The notes beneath the pieces are model-generated. The model did not search any database, had not been told where the DNA came from, and saw only the letters and a program-made list of their open reading frames with translations. A DNA stretch of 64,000 bases. Source: Psychromonas sp. B3M02. Its GTDB lineage: Bacteria > Pseudomonadota > Gammaproteobacteria > Enterobacterales > Psychromonadaceae. Shown here in pieces: positions 41,599-51,468 of the stretch (its first letter is position 1; each line of letters opens with the position of its first letter). The stretch covers positions 1 through 64,000 of the forward strand of contig NZ_QOCB01000080.1 of the NCBI RefSeq assembly GCF_003318165.1, read 5' to 3'. The position numbers were made by a program, and so were the translations under genes.

Positions 41599-44500
41599 AT
41601 GATGAAACGATATTTATTTGATAGAAATGATGAGCATTCTAGTTGTGGTGTTGGGTTTATTACTAACAAACACAGTTTGCAAACTCATGAGTTATTATCT
41701 CATGCGCACCAAGCTTTATGTATGATTCCCCACCGTGGCGGAATGAGTGCGCAAGGAATTGGTGACGGAGCTGGTGTTAACATTGACATCTCTTTAGATT
41801 TTTTCCGCAAAGTGACAGGCGATAAAACATTACAGCATGGTGATTTTGGCGTAGCTAACTTTTTTTATCCTGTAGATAAAACACAGCATAAAGCAGCAGA
41901 TGAAATTATTGAAAAGATACTCAATGATTTCCAATTCCCAATCATGGTGTGGCGTGAGCTCCCCGTTGATTTAAATGCACTCAATGAAGCGAGCCAAGCG
42001 GCACAATTCTCAATTAAGCAGTTAATATTTCATTGCCCTAAGCATGTCACCGATCAAGTGGAATTTGAGAAGTTAATTCACCAAGCCTTATTGGCCATTG
42101 AGAACCCAGCGTATACAAAACCAGAGCTGTATGGACTTTATCCAATGTCCATGAGTAGCCGTACGCAAGTTTTAAAAGGTCGATTAAACAGTTGGGAAGT
42201 GATTCCCTATTTTAAAGACCTCGTTGATATAGACCATAAAATACATACTTTATTCTTTCACACTCGCTTTTCTACTAACACTGCGCCTAATCCCATGTTT
42301 GCCCAACCGTTTCATCGTATGGCACATAATGGTGAATTAAATACAGATAGAAAAAACCGTTTAAGTGAAGATGCGATTGCACGTTTTAAAAAGAAAAAAG
42401 TGATTTTTCCAAAAGGGCAATCAGACTCTGCGCGCTTAGATCAAACTTTAGCGCGTCGTATTTGTGAAGATGAACTCGACATTGATTTCGCCGCTTTAGC
42501 CATGATGCCTCCTGCTTGGGAGAATGATAAATCATTAACTGAGCCAGTGCGTGACATGCTGGAATATTTCTCTCTCTATGAAGAGAAAAATGATGGCCCA
42601 GCGGCGTTCATTTTTGGCGATGGTATCAAAATAGGTGCTCGTTTAGATAGACTGGGATTAAGACCTTTAAGAACCGTTGAAACGGATGATTATTTAGCGG
42701 TCATGAGTGAAGCAGGGCAAATAGATTTCCCTGCACAAGATGTAATTCGCCGAGGCCGTATTGAAGCAGGTGGAATGGTGGTCTTTGACCATGCATTAAA
42801 GCAGGTTTCTTACACCAATGACATTTTAGATAGGCTCGCTAAAGAGAAACCCTATTCGCCATTATTACAGGAAGCGCGTATTGAACTATCGCAGCTACCT
42901 GAGGTGTCATTATCAGACGTAAAATATACCTCTAGCCTGAGTTTAGCAGCACGTCATGTTGCCTATAGTTTAAACCAAGAAAGTTTTAAGTTTATGCTCG
43001 ACCCTATGATTCAAAGCGGTATGGAGAAAATATCTGCAATGGGTTATGGGCTAGCGCCTAATGCATTAGCGAAAGATGAAGGGGGGATGTCTCGCTACTT
43101 CAGCCAACGTTTTGCACAAGTGACTAATCCACCTTTGGACAGTATCCGTGAAGCTGATGGTATGACGCTGAGAGTGACATTAGGCGCTAAAGCCAATATG
43201 GGTGATGAGATACAAGGTAAGCCAAAAACGAAACAGTTAACGCTTGAATCACCGATTTTACAACCACAGCAGCTGCAGCAAATACTGCTGCAAGATGCTT
43301 TATCAGTAGCGACCATTGATACGCTATATGAGGCTGATTTAGAAGATTCACAAGCCAATCAACAAAGTCTGTTAACACAGCTCGACGTGATTGCTGACCA
43401 AGCGGAAGCATTAGCGAACAATGGTTGTGAAATTATTGTGTTAAGTGATCAAGCAGTATCACATCAATTGGCTGCGATACCGGCTATGTTGGTGATTGCA
43501 GCGGTTAATCAGCGTTTGATTAAAAAAGGCTTACGCTTTACCACTAGCTTGGTATTCCAAACCGGACAAGTTTCTAGTACGCATGATATTGCATGTTTGT
43601 TAGGTTTTGGTGCATCCGCTGTGTGTCCTATCTCTGTTTTTTACCGCGCTCAAGAGTTGTGTAGTGATTTCAGTGAAATGGAGAAGGGCTTACAGAAGTT
43701 CCAAAAAGCGATTGAAAAAGCACTGATGAAAACCATGGGTAAATTTGGCCTATGTACCGTTGAAAGTTACATTGGTGGTGAGTTCTTTGAGTCTAACTTT
43801 ATTGATACTCAAGACCCTCATTTAGCGAAACTTTTCCCGAATATTCATTCGCCGATAGGGGGCGCGCGTTTCTCTGATATAGCGGAGAGCTCTGCGCATT
43901 GGCATAAAAAAGTCTTTGATATTCAAAATATCGATCAAATCCCTGTCTTAGGTTTGTTTAAAGAGCGATCTGAAGGCGCTGGGCATAGTTTTGGTAATAC
44001 TGCGGTACGTGAATATATCAATATGACTGAAGAACAGATTAGTTATATTGATGAGCGAGGTGAGCAAGATCAGGAGCAGTTATTAACGATCCCTGAAGAC
44101 GCTGGGTACAAAGACCTGGGTTTTGAAGCACGAACCCCTGCGCAGATTGATGCCTTTAAAATTACGCCAGCTTATCGCCAATTCTCATTAAGCATGCATC
44201 AAGAGCGTGATAAACGCCCAGCGGCGATACGTGATGTATTGGCCTTGCCATTATTGTTAAATGAGTGTCAGTTAGAAAGTGATTTTGTGAGTGCCTTCAA
44301 TAGCATCTCCTATGCGGGTTCTCCCCGATTCTCTGTGAAAGGGATGACAGTGGAAATCACTGCCGATGGTCAAGCGAGCTTATCTTTATCTGCTGGAACA
44401 AAAACAAGACACCAACAGCTCTATCAAGCTATTCAAGCACTGCATCCAACGCACGTAACTTTAGTGAATGTTGATGAGACACAGTTAACTATTAATGTGG

Positions 44501-47058
44501 TTGAAGATGCATTAGTTTGGGTGAATAAAATATTCACTGCGCCACACTCTATTGAGCTGGATAATGTGCAACCTGCGCATCAAATTACAGCAAGTTTTGC
44601 TTCTGGAGCAATGAGTCATGGCGCCTTGGTGGCAAGAGCGCATGAGGCCGTTGCACAGGGGACTAACATTGCTGGGGCAATGAGTAACTCTGGTGAGGGG
44701 GGGGAACACTCCTCTCGGTATAATACGGTTAAAGCCAGTAAAATTAAGCAGTTTGCTTCTGGTCGTTTTGGCGTATGGACCGGTTACTTAGCAGACCCTG
44801 CGTTGCAAGAGATTGAAATAAAAATCGCACAGGGTGCTAAACCCGGTGAAGGGGGGCAATTACCTTCTGCGAAAGTGAATGTTGAAATCGCAGCGGCACG
44901 TGGTGGTACACCGGGTGTAGAACTTGTCTCTCCACCTCCTCATCACGATACTTACTCTATTGAAGATTTAGGGCAACTGATCCACGATGCAAAAGCTGCG
45001 CGTGTACGTGTTGTGGTTAAATTAGTATCTAGTGAAGGAATAGGCACAATTGCCGTTGGTGTAGCAAAAGCTGGCGCTGATGTAATTAATGTGGCAGGTA
45101 ATACAGGTGGTACTGGTGCCGCACAGGTGACCAGTTTGAAAAATACTGGACGTGCATCTTGTATTGGTATTGCTGAAGTACATCAATCATTAGCGGAAAA
45201 TGGCTTACGCGATAAAATCGTATTACGTTGTTCCGATGCACATCAAACAGGCTTAGATGTGATTAAATCTGCCATTTTAGGTGGTGACTCTTTTGAGTTT
45301 GGTACGACTGCGCTGATGATGTTGAAGTGTGTGATGGCGAAAAACTGTAACATTAAATGTCCCGCCGGTTTAACAACTAACTCCGAGCTTTACCAAGGTG
45401 ACCCAAGAGCACTGGCACAATATTTCTTAAATGTGGCACATGAAGTACGTGAATTACTAGCTGAATTAGGTTACCAAAGTCTTAAAGAGATCCGCGGTAA
45501 AACTGAACTTTTATATCTGATTAACCACGCCACTATGGTTGGTCAGTTAGATATGACGGGGATGTTTAAACCTGTCGAAGAAGTAAAAATTACTTCACCT
45601 ATCTACTTAGAAGCGAACTTCACGCCTGATGACCGCTTTTTAGAGCAGGCGATCAGCGATTTAGTGAATGCGTCAGTGCCTTCATTGACTATCGAGGGAC
45701 CTGCTTTAGATAACTGTAATAAAACCGTTGGCGGTCAGTTATCCATTGATATCGAACGTTTACTTAATTACGACTTAAGCGACACAGAGGTTAATGCGCA
45801 CCCTGCTATCCACCAGCTCTCTAATGGACGTAAAGTCTTCGCTGATGGTAGTTTAGTGATTAAAACAAGTCACTCTGCAGGACAAAGCTACGCAGCTTTC
45901 CTTAATTCAGGTATTACCTTTATCCATGATGGGACTTGTAATGATGGTGTTGGTAAAGGTGCAAGTGGTGGTCGTATTGTTGTGACTAGCCCTGGTGGCG
46001 GTGCAACAGATGTTGCAGGTAACGTGTTAATAGGTAACTTCGCGTTATTTGGTGCAACGGGCGGTGAGTTGTTTGTTGAAGGGCAAGCAGGGGATCGTTT
46101 TGGGGTTCGTAACTCCGGTGCCGTGGCAGTTGTTGAAGGGGTGGGGGACTTTTGTTGTGAATACATGACCAACGGTTCGATCGTTAACTTAGGGGCTTTT
46201 GGTAAAGGTTTTGGTAATGGTATGAGTGGTGGTTCTGCTTACCAATATGACCAGACTGGCGCTATTTTGTCTAAGTGTAGCAAAGATTCAGTGAAAGCGA
46301 TCTGTTTAGCGGAAGCGAGTGAGTTGACTGCGGGCCATGAGGTAGCCTTACGTTATCATCTAGAGCAACACCTATTAGCGACAAAATCGACAAAAACACA
46401 ACTGTTATTAGATGATTGGGAAAATAGCAGAGCACATTTTTATGTGCTGATCCCACTCTCTTTATTCAGTTATCAGTGTAGTGAACAGATCTTTGCACAT
46501 TCAGCACGTAAAAATATGCTTGAAGAGCTTTCTCAATATTATGCTAAACAGCTTACATTGAGTATTAAGTCTGCTTACCATCAAATAGATCAACAACAAT
46601 ATTTGTTCAACGGTAAGTTACCTGATTATGGCGAGTTAGATAGCACGCTTATTTGTCAATATATCAATGCAACGGGCACTATACGCCGAGCATTTGAAGC
46701 TGCTCAGAAATCTGATGCAGTTAAGAAGGGGGAATCCGTTGATAGAGTGACTGAATATCTATTTGAAAGTGAAGATAGAAAGTTAATTGAAGTACTTGCT
46801 AAAGACTGTAAATCGGTACTTGCAAGTTACGATGATCAAGCGCTTGCTTATTTGCTCGCTGATAAACGTTTGCAAGATTATAAGGAATCTCTGGATAAGA
46901 AAGAAGTTTCAGATAGTAATGCATGGGGCACCAGTGTGTGGATCATTGAACGAAACCGTGTAAATCAAGCTAAGTTAGCTGAGTTACCTATTTTTGAACA
47001 GCAACTCGCTGCTCATTATTGTCATATCTTAGCGCTTGCTATTAAAGACACTGCTTAA
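41599..47058 (+). CDS. Divergent glutamate synthase large-subunit-like protein with C-terminal extension (GltB2)
   Basis: An 1819-residue protein, about 300 longer than normal GltB. A 15-residue propeptide precedes the nucleophile Cys16 (SSCGVGF) of a class II glutamine amidotransferase domain (about 16-430; RFSTNTAPNPMFAQPF, MAHNGELNT). A central region is followed by an extra stretch of roughly 115 residues (about 850-990), then the FMN synthase domain (from about 1000: FASGAMSHGALV, GAKPGEGGQLP, SPPPHHDTYSIEDL). The [3Fe-4S] motif is C1244-x5-C1250-x3-C1254, one residue shorter than the C-x5-C-x4-C of the regular paralogue at 51999. The GXGXG helix (about 1380-1550) is intact. Residues about 1550-1819 are an extension with no counterpart in the other GltB. 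It is followed after 16 bases by a diflavin reductase, not gltD. I infer an L-glutamine-dependent glutamate synthase with a different electron donor. Confidence 0.85.
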   Translation: MMKRYLFDRNDEHSSCGVGFITNKHSLQTHELLSHAHQALCMIPHRGGMSAQGIGDGAGVNIDISLDFFRKVTGDKTLQHGDFGVANFFYPVDKTQHKAADEIIEKILNDFQFPIMVWRELPVDLNALNEASQAAQFSIKQLIFHCPKHVTDQVEFEKLIHQALLAIENPAYTKPELYGLYPMSMSSRTQVLKGRLNSWEVIPYFKDLVDIDHKIHTLFFHTRFSTNTAPNPMFAQPFHRMAHNGELNTDRKNRLSEDAIARFKKKKVIFPKGQSDSARLDQTLARRICEDELDIDFAALAMMPPAWENDKSLTEPVRDMLEYFSLYEEKNDGPAAFIFGDGIKIGARLDRLGLRPLRTVETDDYLAVMSEAGQIDFPAQDVIRRGRIEAGGMVVFDHALKQVSYTNDILDRLAKEKPYSPLLQEARIELSQLPEVSLSDVKYTSSLSLAARHVAYSLNQESFKFMLDPMIQSGMEKISAMGYGLAPNALAKDEGGMSRYFSQRFAQVTNPPLDSIREADGMTLRVTLGAKANMGDEIQGKPKTKQLTLESPILQPQQLQQILLQDALSVATIDTLYEADLEDSQANQQSLLTQLDVIADQAEALANNGCEIIVLSDQAVSHQLAAIPAMLVIAAVNQRLIKKGLRFTTSLVFQTGQVSSTHDIACLLGFGASAVCPISVFYRAQELCSDFSEMEKGLQKFQKAIEKALMKTMGKFGLCTVESYIGGEFFESNFIDTQDPHLAKLFPNIHSPIGGARFSDIAESSAHWHKKVFDIQNIDQIPVLGLFKERSEGAGHSFGNTAVREYINMTEEQISYIDERGEQDQEQLLTIPEDAGYKDLGFEARTPAQIDAFKITPAYRQFSLSMHQERDKRPAAIRDVLALPLLLNECQLESDFVSAFNSISYAGSPRFSVKGMTVEITADGQASLSLSAGTKTRHQQLYQAIQALHPTHVTLVNVDETQLTINVVEDALVWVNKIFTAPHSIELDNVQPAHQITASFASGAMSHGALVARAHEAVAQGTNIAGAMSNSGEGGEHSSRYNTVKASKIKQFASGRFGVWTGYLADPALQEIEIKIAQGAKPGEGGQLPSAKVNVEIAAARGGTPGVELVSPPPHHDTYSIEDLGQLIHDAKAARVRVVVKLVSSEGIGTIAVGVAKAGADVINVAGNTGGTGAAQVTSLKNTGRASCIGIAEVHQSLAENGLRDKIVLRCSDAHQTGLDVIKSAILGGDSFEFGTTALMMLKCVMAKNCNIKCPAGLTTNSELYQGDPRALAQYFLNVAHEVRELLAELGYQSLKEIRGKTELLYLINHATMVGQLDMTGMFKPVEEVKITSPIYLEANFTPDDRFLEQAISDLVNASVPSLTIEGPALDNCNKTVGGQLSIDIERLLNYDLSDTEVNAHPAIHQLSNGRKVFADGSLVIKTSHSAGQSYAAFLNSGITFIHDGTCNDGVGKGASGGRIVVTSPGGGATDVAGNVLIGNFALFGATGGELFVEGQAGDRFGVRNSGAVAVVEGVGDFCCEYMTNGSIVNLGAFGKGFGNGMSGGSAYQYDQTGAILSKCSKDSVKAICLAEASELTAGHEVALRYHLEQHLLATKSTKTQLLLDDWENSRAHFYVLIPLSLFSYQCSEQIFAHSARKNMLEELSQYYAKQLTLSIKSAYHQIDQQQYLFNGKLPDYGELDSTLICQYINATGTIRRAFEAAQKSDAVKKGESVDRVTEYLFESEDRKLIEVLAKDCKSVLASYDDQALAYLLADKRLQDYKESLDKKEVSDSNAWGTSVWIIERNRVNQAKLAELPIFEQQLAAHYCHILALAIKDTA

Positions 47059-47074
47059 TTTATTGGAGTTTTTC

Positions 47075-48847
47075 ATGAGTGACTTAAAAGTACCATATTT
47101 ACCAGAAAACATGCCTTTTAATGGCGAACAAAAACAATGGTTAGGCGGTTTCCTAGCTGGATTACATACGCGTTTATTAGTGAAAGAAGAAGGCACAACG
47201 GCGCAACAAGCTGCAGCCCCTGCAATTAAACCTTTAACTATCATTTATGGTAGCCAAACAGGTAATGCACAAACAGTGGCTGAAGAGGCTGCTGATTTAG
47301 CTGCACAGTATGGTTTAACTGCAAGTGTGGTTGATATGGATGATATCAGCTTAGCAGAGCTTGCTAAGGTTGAGCGTTTATTAGTGGTCACTAGTACCTA
47401 TGGTGAAGGTGAAATGCCAGATAATGCACAAGCATTATGGGATGCTATTAATGAACAAGATGCACCTAAATTCAGTAATACTTTTTATTCTGTTTTATCT
47501 TTGGGTGATACCAATTACGATGACTTTTGTTTGGCAGGTATCCAATGGGATCAACGCCTAGAAGCATTAGGGGCAACACGTATTGTTGAGCGAGTGGATT
47601 GTGATATTGATTTTGAAGATCAAGCAAGTCAATGGACTGCAGAAGTCTTACCGGATATCGCGACTAAAGGCTCTGTAGTAGAGAGTGTGCAACCCGTTAA
47701 AGTGAAAGGCGCTACTAAGCCAAAATCAAAATATACGCGTAAAAATCCATTACAGGCTGAATTAATCACTAAAAAAGCCTTAACCAAAGCGGGCTCAAGT
47801 AAAGAAACCTTCCATTATGAGTTTTCGTTAGGTGATAGTGGTGAAGTTTATGAAGCCGGGGATGCGTTAAACGTGATCCCTGTGAATAGAACGGAATTAG
47901 TAGAAGAGCTACTCGCTTTATTTGATGCATCTGGCAAAGAGGTTATCCCATACAAGGGTGAGAGCCTTAGCTTATTGCACATATTTAGTGAAGAAGTTGA
48001 GATCCGTATCCCGAGTAAAGAGTTTATTGCTGAATTGGCTATTAGAAGTGGAGATAAACAGTTATCTAAACTGGTTAATGGTGAAACAGATCAATTAAAT
48101 GACTTCCTATGGGGCAAGGATACTATTGATCTATTGGTACTTTTCCCACAGGCCCAGTTTAGTGTGGCGGAGTTTATTAATCTAACTAAACCATTAGCCC
48201 CACGTGCTTACTCTATCTCATCAAGCATTAAACAGCATAATAACGAAGTGCATTTAACCATAGGTAATGTGCGTTATCACAGTAATGACCGTGATCATAA
48301 TGGTGTCTGTTCTACCTTCTTATCTGACCAGGCTGAAATTGGCGATAAGGTTAAATGTTACTTTGCACCAAACAGTCACTTTGCTGTACCAACAGATCCT
48401 ACAGCACCAATGATCATGGTGGGTCCTGGTACCGGTATTGCACCTTTCAGAGCGTTCCTAGAAGAGCGTTTAGCAACGGGTGCAGAGGGTGAAAACTGGC
48501 TAATTTTTGGTGACAGAAATAGTAAAACGGACTTTATCTATCAAGAAGAGATAGAAGCAATGCAAGCCAGTGGTTTGATCGCTAAGTTAGATTTAGCCTT
48601 CTCTCGTGACCAACAACAAAAAATATATGTTCAGGACCGTATGTTAGAACATGGTGAGCAGTTGTTTGCTTGGTTAGAGAAGGGCGGTTACTTCTTTATC
48701 TGTGGTGATGCGTTATACATGGCAAAAGATGTTGAAAAGGCATTACATTCAATTATCGAAATGCACGGCAACATGACACCAGATGAAGCGGTGCAATATG
48801 TTGCAAAACTGAAAAAACAAAAGCGCTATGTTAGAGACGTATACTAA
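47075..48847 (+). CDS. CysJ-type diflavin reductase (FMN-FAD-NADPH), partner of GltB2
   Basis: About 590 residues from ATG 47075, chosen for TTGGAG eight bases upstream. N-terminal motif PFNGEQKQWLGGFLAGL, then a flavodoxin domain (about 55-200; IYGSQTGNAQTVAEEA, SLGDTNYDDFC), an FAD domain with RAYSISSS (about 378-385) and an NADPH domain with MVGPGTGIAPFRAFLEER (about 447-464), ending KRYVRDVY like CysJ. By family it would be the flavoprotein of NADPH-sulfite reductase. However, no cysI/cysH is in the window, and it forms an operon with the GltB-like gene. Its most likely job here is to pass NADPH electrons through FAD and FMN to GltB2. The operon ends in a strong terminator. Confidence 0.85.
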   Translation: MSDLKVPYLPENMPFNGEQKQWLGGFLAGLHTRLLVKEEGTTAQQAAAPAIKPLTIIYGSQTGNAQTVAEEAADLAAQYGLTASVVDMDDISLAELAKVERLLVVTSTYGEGEMPDNAQALWDAINEQDAPKFSNTFYSVLSLGDTNYDDFCLAGIQWDQRLEALGATRIVERVDCDIDFEDQASQWTAEVLPDIATKGSVVESVQPVKVKGATKPKSKYTRKNPLQAELITKKALTKAGSSKETFHYEFSLGDSGEVYEAGDALNVIPVNRTELVEELLALFDASGKEVIPYKGESLSLLHIFSEEVEIRIPSKEFIAELAIRSGDKQLSKLVNGETDQLNDFLWGKDTIDLLVLFPQAQFSVAEFINLTKPLAPRAYSISSSIKQHNNEVHLTIGNVRYHSNDRDHNGVCSTFLSDQAEIGDKVKCYFAPNSHFAVPTDPTAPMIMVGPGTGIAPFRAFLEERLATGAEGENWLIFGDRNSKTDFIYQEEIEAMQASGLIAKLDLAFSRDQQQKIYVQDRMLEHGEQLFAWLEKGGYFFICGDALYMAKDVEKALHSIIEMHGNMTPDEAVQYVAKLKKQKRYVRDVY

Positions 48848-48883
48848 GGTAGTTATACATCCGCTATCATTTTAGTTTAATAG

Positions 48884-48916
48884 GGCTTACTAATAGAATG
48901 TTAGTAAGCCTTTTTT
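48884..48916 (+). terminator. Terminator of the gltB2-diflavin reductase operon
   Basis: GGCTTACTAA (48884-48893) pairs with TTAGTAAGCC (48901-48910) and is followed by six T residues. Confidence 0.9.
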
Positions 48917-48998
48917 ATTGCCATTATTGTTCCCATCTTCACTCTTTCTTTAATCCATTTTTGTTAGCTAAAGCAATATATTACCCTTAAGTTCATTT

Positions 48999-49017
48999 GA
49001 TAATGATTATCGATACT
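48999..49017. promoter_or_regulatory. Fur box before fagA-fumC
   Basis: GATAATGATTATCGATACT matches the 19-bp Fur consensus at about 14 positions, including the first nine in a row. It lies 41 bases before the fagA-like start. Fur control of fagA-fumC is established in Pseudomonas. Confidence 0.65.
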
Positions 49018-49057
49018 GATAGTGTTTAAAGATATTCCTTTCAAAGAAGTTATTGCC

Positions 49058-49408
49058 ATGAGTATGATGTTATCAATCTTAAAAGATAAAATTCGTTATG
49101 CCAAAGAACCTGATAATCCCATGTTAATTTCACTGTGGTTATCTGCTGAGGAGTGCCATCAGAATATAGAGCATGCAAAAATTAATCGACAATCACGTTA
49201 TCAGGAGCAGTTCTATTTATTATTAGAAGCCTTTGTTGATGAGCTTAATCCTGTGCATTGGCGATGTATTTGTCTGGATAACATCTATAAACCTATTTGC
49301 TCACTACAACGCATTGCAAAAAATGAGCAAGAACATACGCAAATAAAACAACTTTTACATGAATTATCACTGACCTCACAATATTTCAAATATAGCCTGC
49401 AACAATAA
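49058..49408 (+). CDS. fagA: FagA-like protein (Fur-associated, upstream of fumC)
   Basis: About 116 residues from ATG 49058 (AAGAAG nine bases upstream); a GTG at 49022 opens the same frame but lies at the Fur box edge. It is an all-helical acidic/basic protein with EPDNPMLISLWLSAEECHQ near the start and no membrane segment. Sequence identity to FagA cannot be judged by eye. The call rests on size, position immediately before fumC (17 bases) and the Fur box, as in the fagA-fumC-sodA operon of Pseudomonas. No sodA follows here. Function unknown. Confidence 0.55.
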   Translation: MSMMLSILKDKIRYAKEPDNPMLISLWLSAEECHQNIEHAKINRQSRYQEQFYLLLEAFVDELNPVHWRCICLDNIYKPICSLQRIAKNEQEHTQIKQLLHELSLTSQYFKYSLQQ

Positions 49409-49425
49409 ATAGAATAAGGATAAGC

Positions 49426-50808
49426 ATGAAACAGACAAGAGTAGAAAAAGATAGCATGGGCGAATTAAATGTACCTGTTGATGCACTTTATGGTGCGCAA
49501 ACTCAGCGAGCTATTAATAACTTCCCTGTAAGCGGTAAAGGGATGCCAAAAGCATTTATCAAAGCATTAATATTAGCTAAATATGCAGCTGCTGAAGCAA
49601 ACGCCGAATTAACATTAATCCCTACTGAAATGGGAAAAGCTATTTGCCAAGCGGCCGATCAGTTATTAGACACTGATTATCAAGTACATTTCCCTGTTGA
49701 TGTATTCCAAACAGGTTCTGGTACGAGTTCTAACATGAACGCTAATGAGGTGTTATCCACTCTAGCGACTAAACTTTACGGAGATACTGTCGGCGCTAAT
49801 GATCATATTAATTATGGTCAAAGTAGTAATGACATCATCCCAACTGCTATTCATATCAGTGCCGCATTAGAGCTGAATGAAAAATTATTACCGGCCTTGG
49901 AGCACTTGATAGAGACGATTAGAAAAAAAGCGAAAGCTGTTGATCAGTATGTGAAAACTGGGCGTACTCACCTCATGGATGCTATGCCAATTCGTATGAG
50001 CCAAACCTTAGCGGCATGGGCGGATCAAATCGCCTTAAATAAAGGTGTATTGGAACAGTTGCAACCTAACCTTCAAAGCTTAGCACAGGGCGGAACCGCG
50101 GTAGGGACTGGTATTAATGCGGATCCTGCTTTTTCTAAGAAATTTGCTGAGGCGTTAAGTGAAAAGACTAAGCTTCACTTTACGCCTGCGGATAACTTTT
50201 TTACGCATATTAGTTCGCAAGATATTGCTGTTTCGCTCTCAGGACAACTGAAAGCACTAGCCGTTAGTATGATGAAAATAGCCAATGATTTACGTTGGAT
50301 GAATTCAGGACCTTTAGCTGGTTTAGGTGAGATTGAGTTGCAAGCTTTACAACCTGGCTCGTCAATCATGCCAGGCAAGGTCAATCCAGTTATTGCTGAA
50401 GCTACTTGTATGGTGTCGGCACAAGTGATTGGTAACGATTCAACGATCACTGTAGCAGGGCAGTCGGGAAATTTTGAACTTAATGTGATGTTACCTTTGA
50501 TAGCTAGCAACTTACTAGAAAGTATTGAGTTGTTATCTAATGTTAGTCACCTTTTAGCAGACAAAGCGATTGCGACCTTTGTCGTTAAAGAGGAAAAATT
50601 AAAAGAAGCTTTATCACGTAATCCTATTCTAGTGACGGCATTAAACCCTATCATTGGTTATGCGAAAGCTGCTGAAATCGCTAAACTAGCCTATAAAAGT
50701 GGCCGACCTATTGTTGAAGTGGCCGCAGAGAATACCGATATTTCTGTCGATGAATTAAATAGGTTACTTGACCCTCTAAAATTAACGCAAGGTGGTGTAC
50801 AAGGGTAA
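49426..50808 (+). CDS. fumC: Fumarate hydratase class II (iron-independent)
   Basis: A 460-residue FumC. The family signature GSSIMPGKVNP is present, along with TGSGTSSNMNANEVL (about 97-111) and GRTHLMDAMPI. Class II fumarases have no iron-sulfur cluster and replace FumA/B when iron is scarce or oxidative stress is high. It is preceded by the fagA-like gene and a Fur box, so it is probably induced by iron limitation. GGATAAGC precedes the ATG. Confidence 0.95.
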   Translation: MKQTRVEKDSMGELNVPVDALYGAQTQRAINNFPVSGKGMPKAFIKALILAKYAAAEANAELTLIPTEMGKAICQAADQLLDTDYQVHFPVDVFQTGSGTSSNMNANEVLSTLATKLYGDTVGANDHINYGQSSNDIIPTAIHISAALELNEKLLPALEHLIETIRKKAKAVDQYVKTGRTHLMDAMPIRMSQTLAAWADQIALNKGVLEQLQPNLQSLAQGGTAVGTGINADPAFSKKFAEALSEKTKLHFTPADNFFTHISSQDIAVSLSGQLKALAVSMMKIANDLRWMNSGPLAGLGEIELQALQPGSSIMPGKVNPVIAEATCMVSAQVIGNDSTITVAGQSGNFELNVMLPLIASNLLESIELLSNVSHLLADKAIATFVVKEEKLKEALSRNPILVTALNPIIGYAKAAEIAKLAYKSGRPIVEVAAENTDISVDELNRLLDPLKLTQGGVQG

Positions 50809-50839
50809 TCGTTTCTTAAACTTATGCGTTTTACATATT

Positions 50840-50870
50840 ATACCAATTGCATTAAATAAGTGATTGGTAT
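50840..50870. repeat. Small inverted repeat after fumC, carrying a dispersed 13-mer
   Basis: ATACCAAT (50840-50847) and ATTGGTAT (50863-50870). The loop includes ATTAAATAAGTGA, which recurs at 58163-58175 and, with one change, at 63827-63839, always between operons. Possible fumC terminator or fragment of a dispersed repeat. Confidence 0.5.
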
Positions 50871-51468
50871 TATGTAAAGCGCTTTACCCGCCTTTATTAT
50901 TGAATGTTTAAAGCTCCGCATAGAGTTTGATACCCGTTATAAGCCTCGTAAAATCAGATCAGGTCAGTCCTCTCAATAACTAAAATAATTATGTATTCAC
51001 TTTTAATTCTCTGATTAGCGCTTTATTCGCCTACTTTTACAGCAATTAAGCTTGGTTAGGGGGCTAATGCTCAGGAATAAATCGTTTATCAGGTAAATTT
51101 GAGGCATTGTAAAATACTGCAAAGATAAAATATCACCTTACGATTGCATATTAAGTCAAATCTATAGGCTCTCTCTACCTATAAATTAGCGTTTTTACAC
51201 CTTTAAATAGGCGATTTAAACATAACTTCTCATGCCATTTTCTAGTATTAAGTATATTTAAAACATATATTTGTAATAAAATAACAAACTGCAGCATGAC
51301 TTTATATTAACAATTAATTTAAGGCATTGATTTTTTACTGCTTTAAACGCTGATTTTGGCACCAAGAAAGACGCATTTGGGTAAAAGATTAAGGTTGATT
51401 TTTGTAAATAAAAAGTCATATTTCATGATGTTTTAATAGAGTTTACTGCTTTTTAAATTAACATTGTT

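Noticed and set aside
41599-47058. Ferredoxin-dependent glutamate synthase (cyanobacterial/plant type)
   Set aside because: No ferredoxin gene is adjacent, the protein has long extra segments, and a NADPH diflavin reductase is in the same operon.
47075-48847. Calling this gene cysJ of assimilatory sulfite reductase
   Set aside because: The family is right, but no cysI, cysH or other sulfur assimilation gene is near, and it is in an operon with a GltB-like gene. I kept the family name and left out the symbol.
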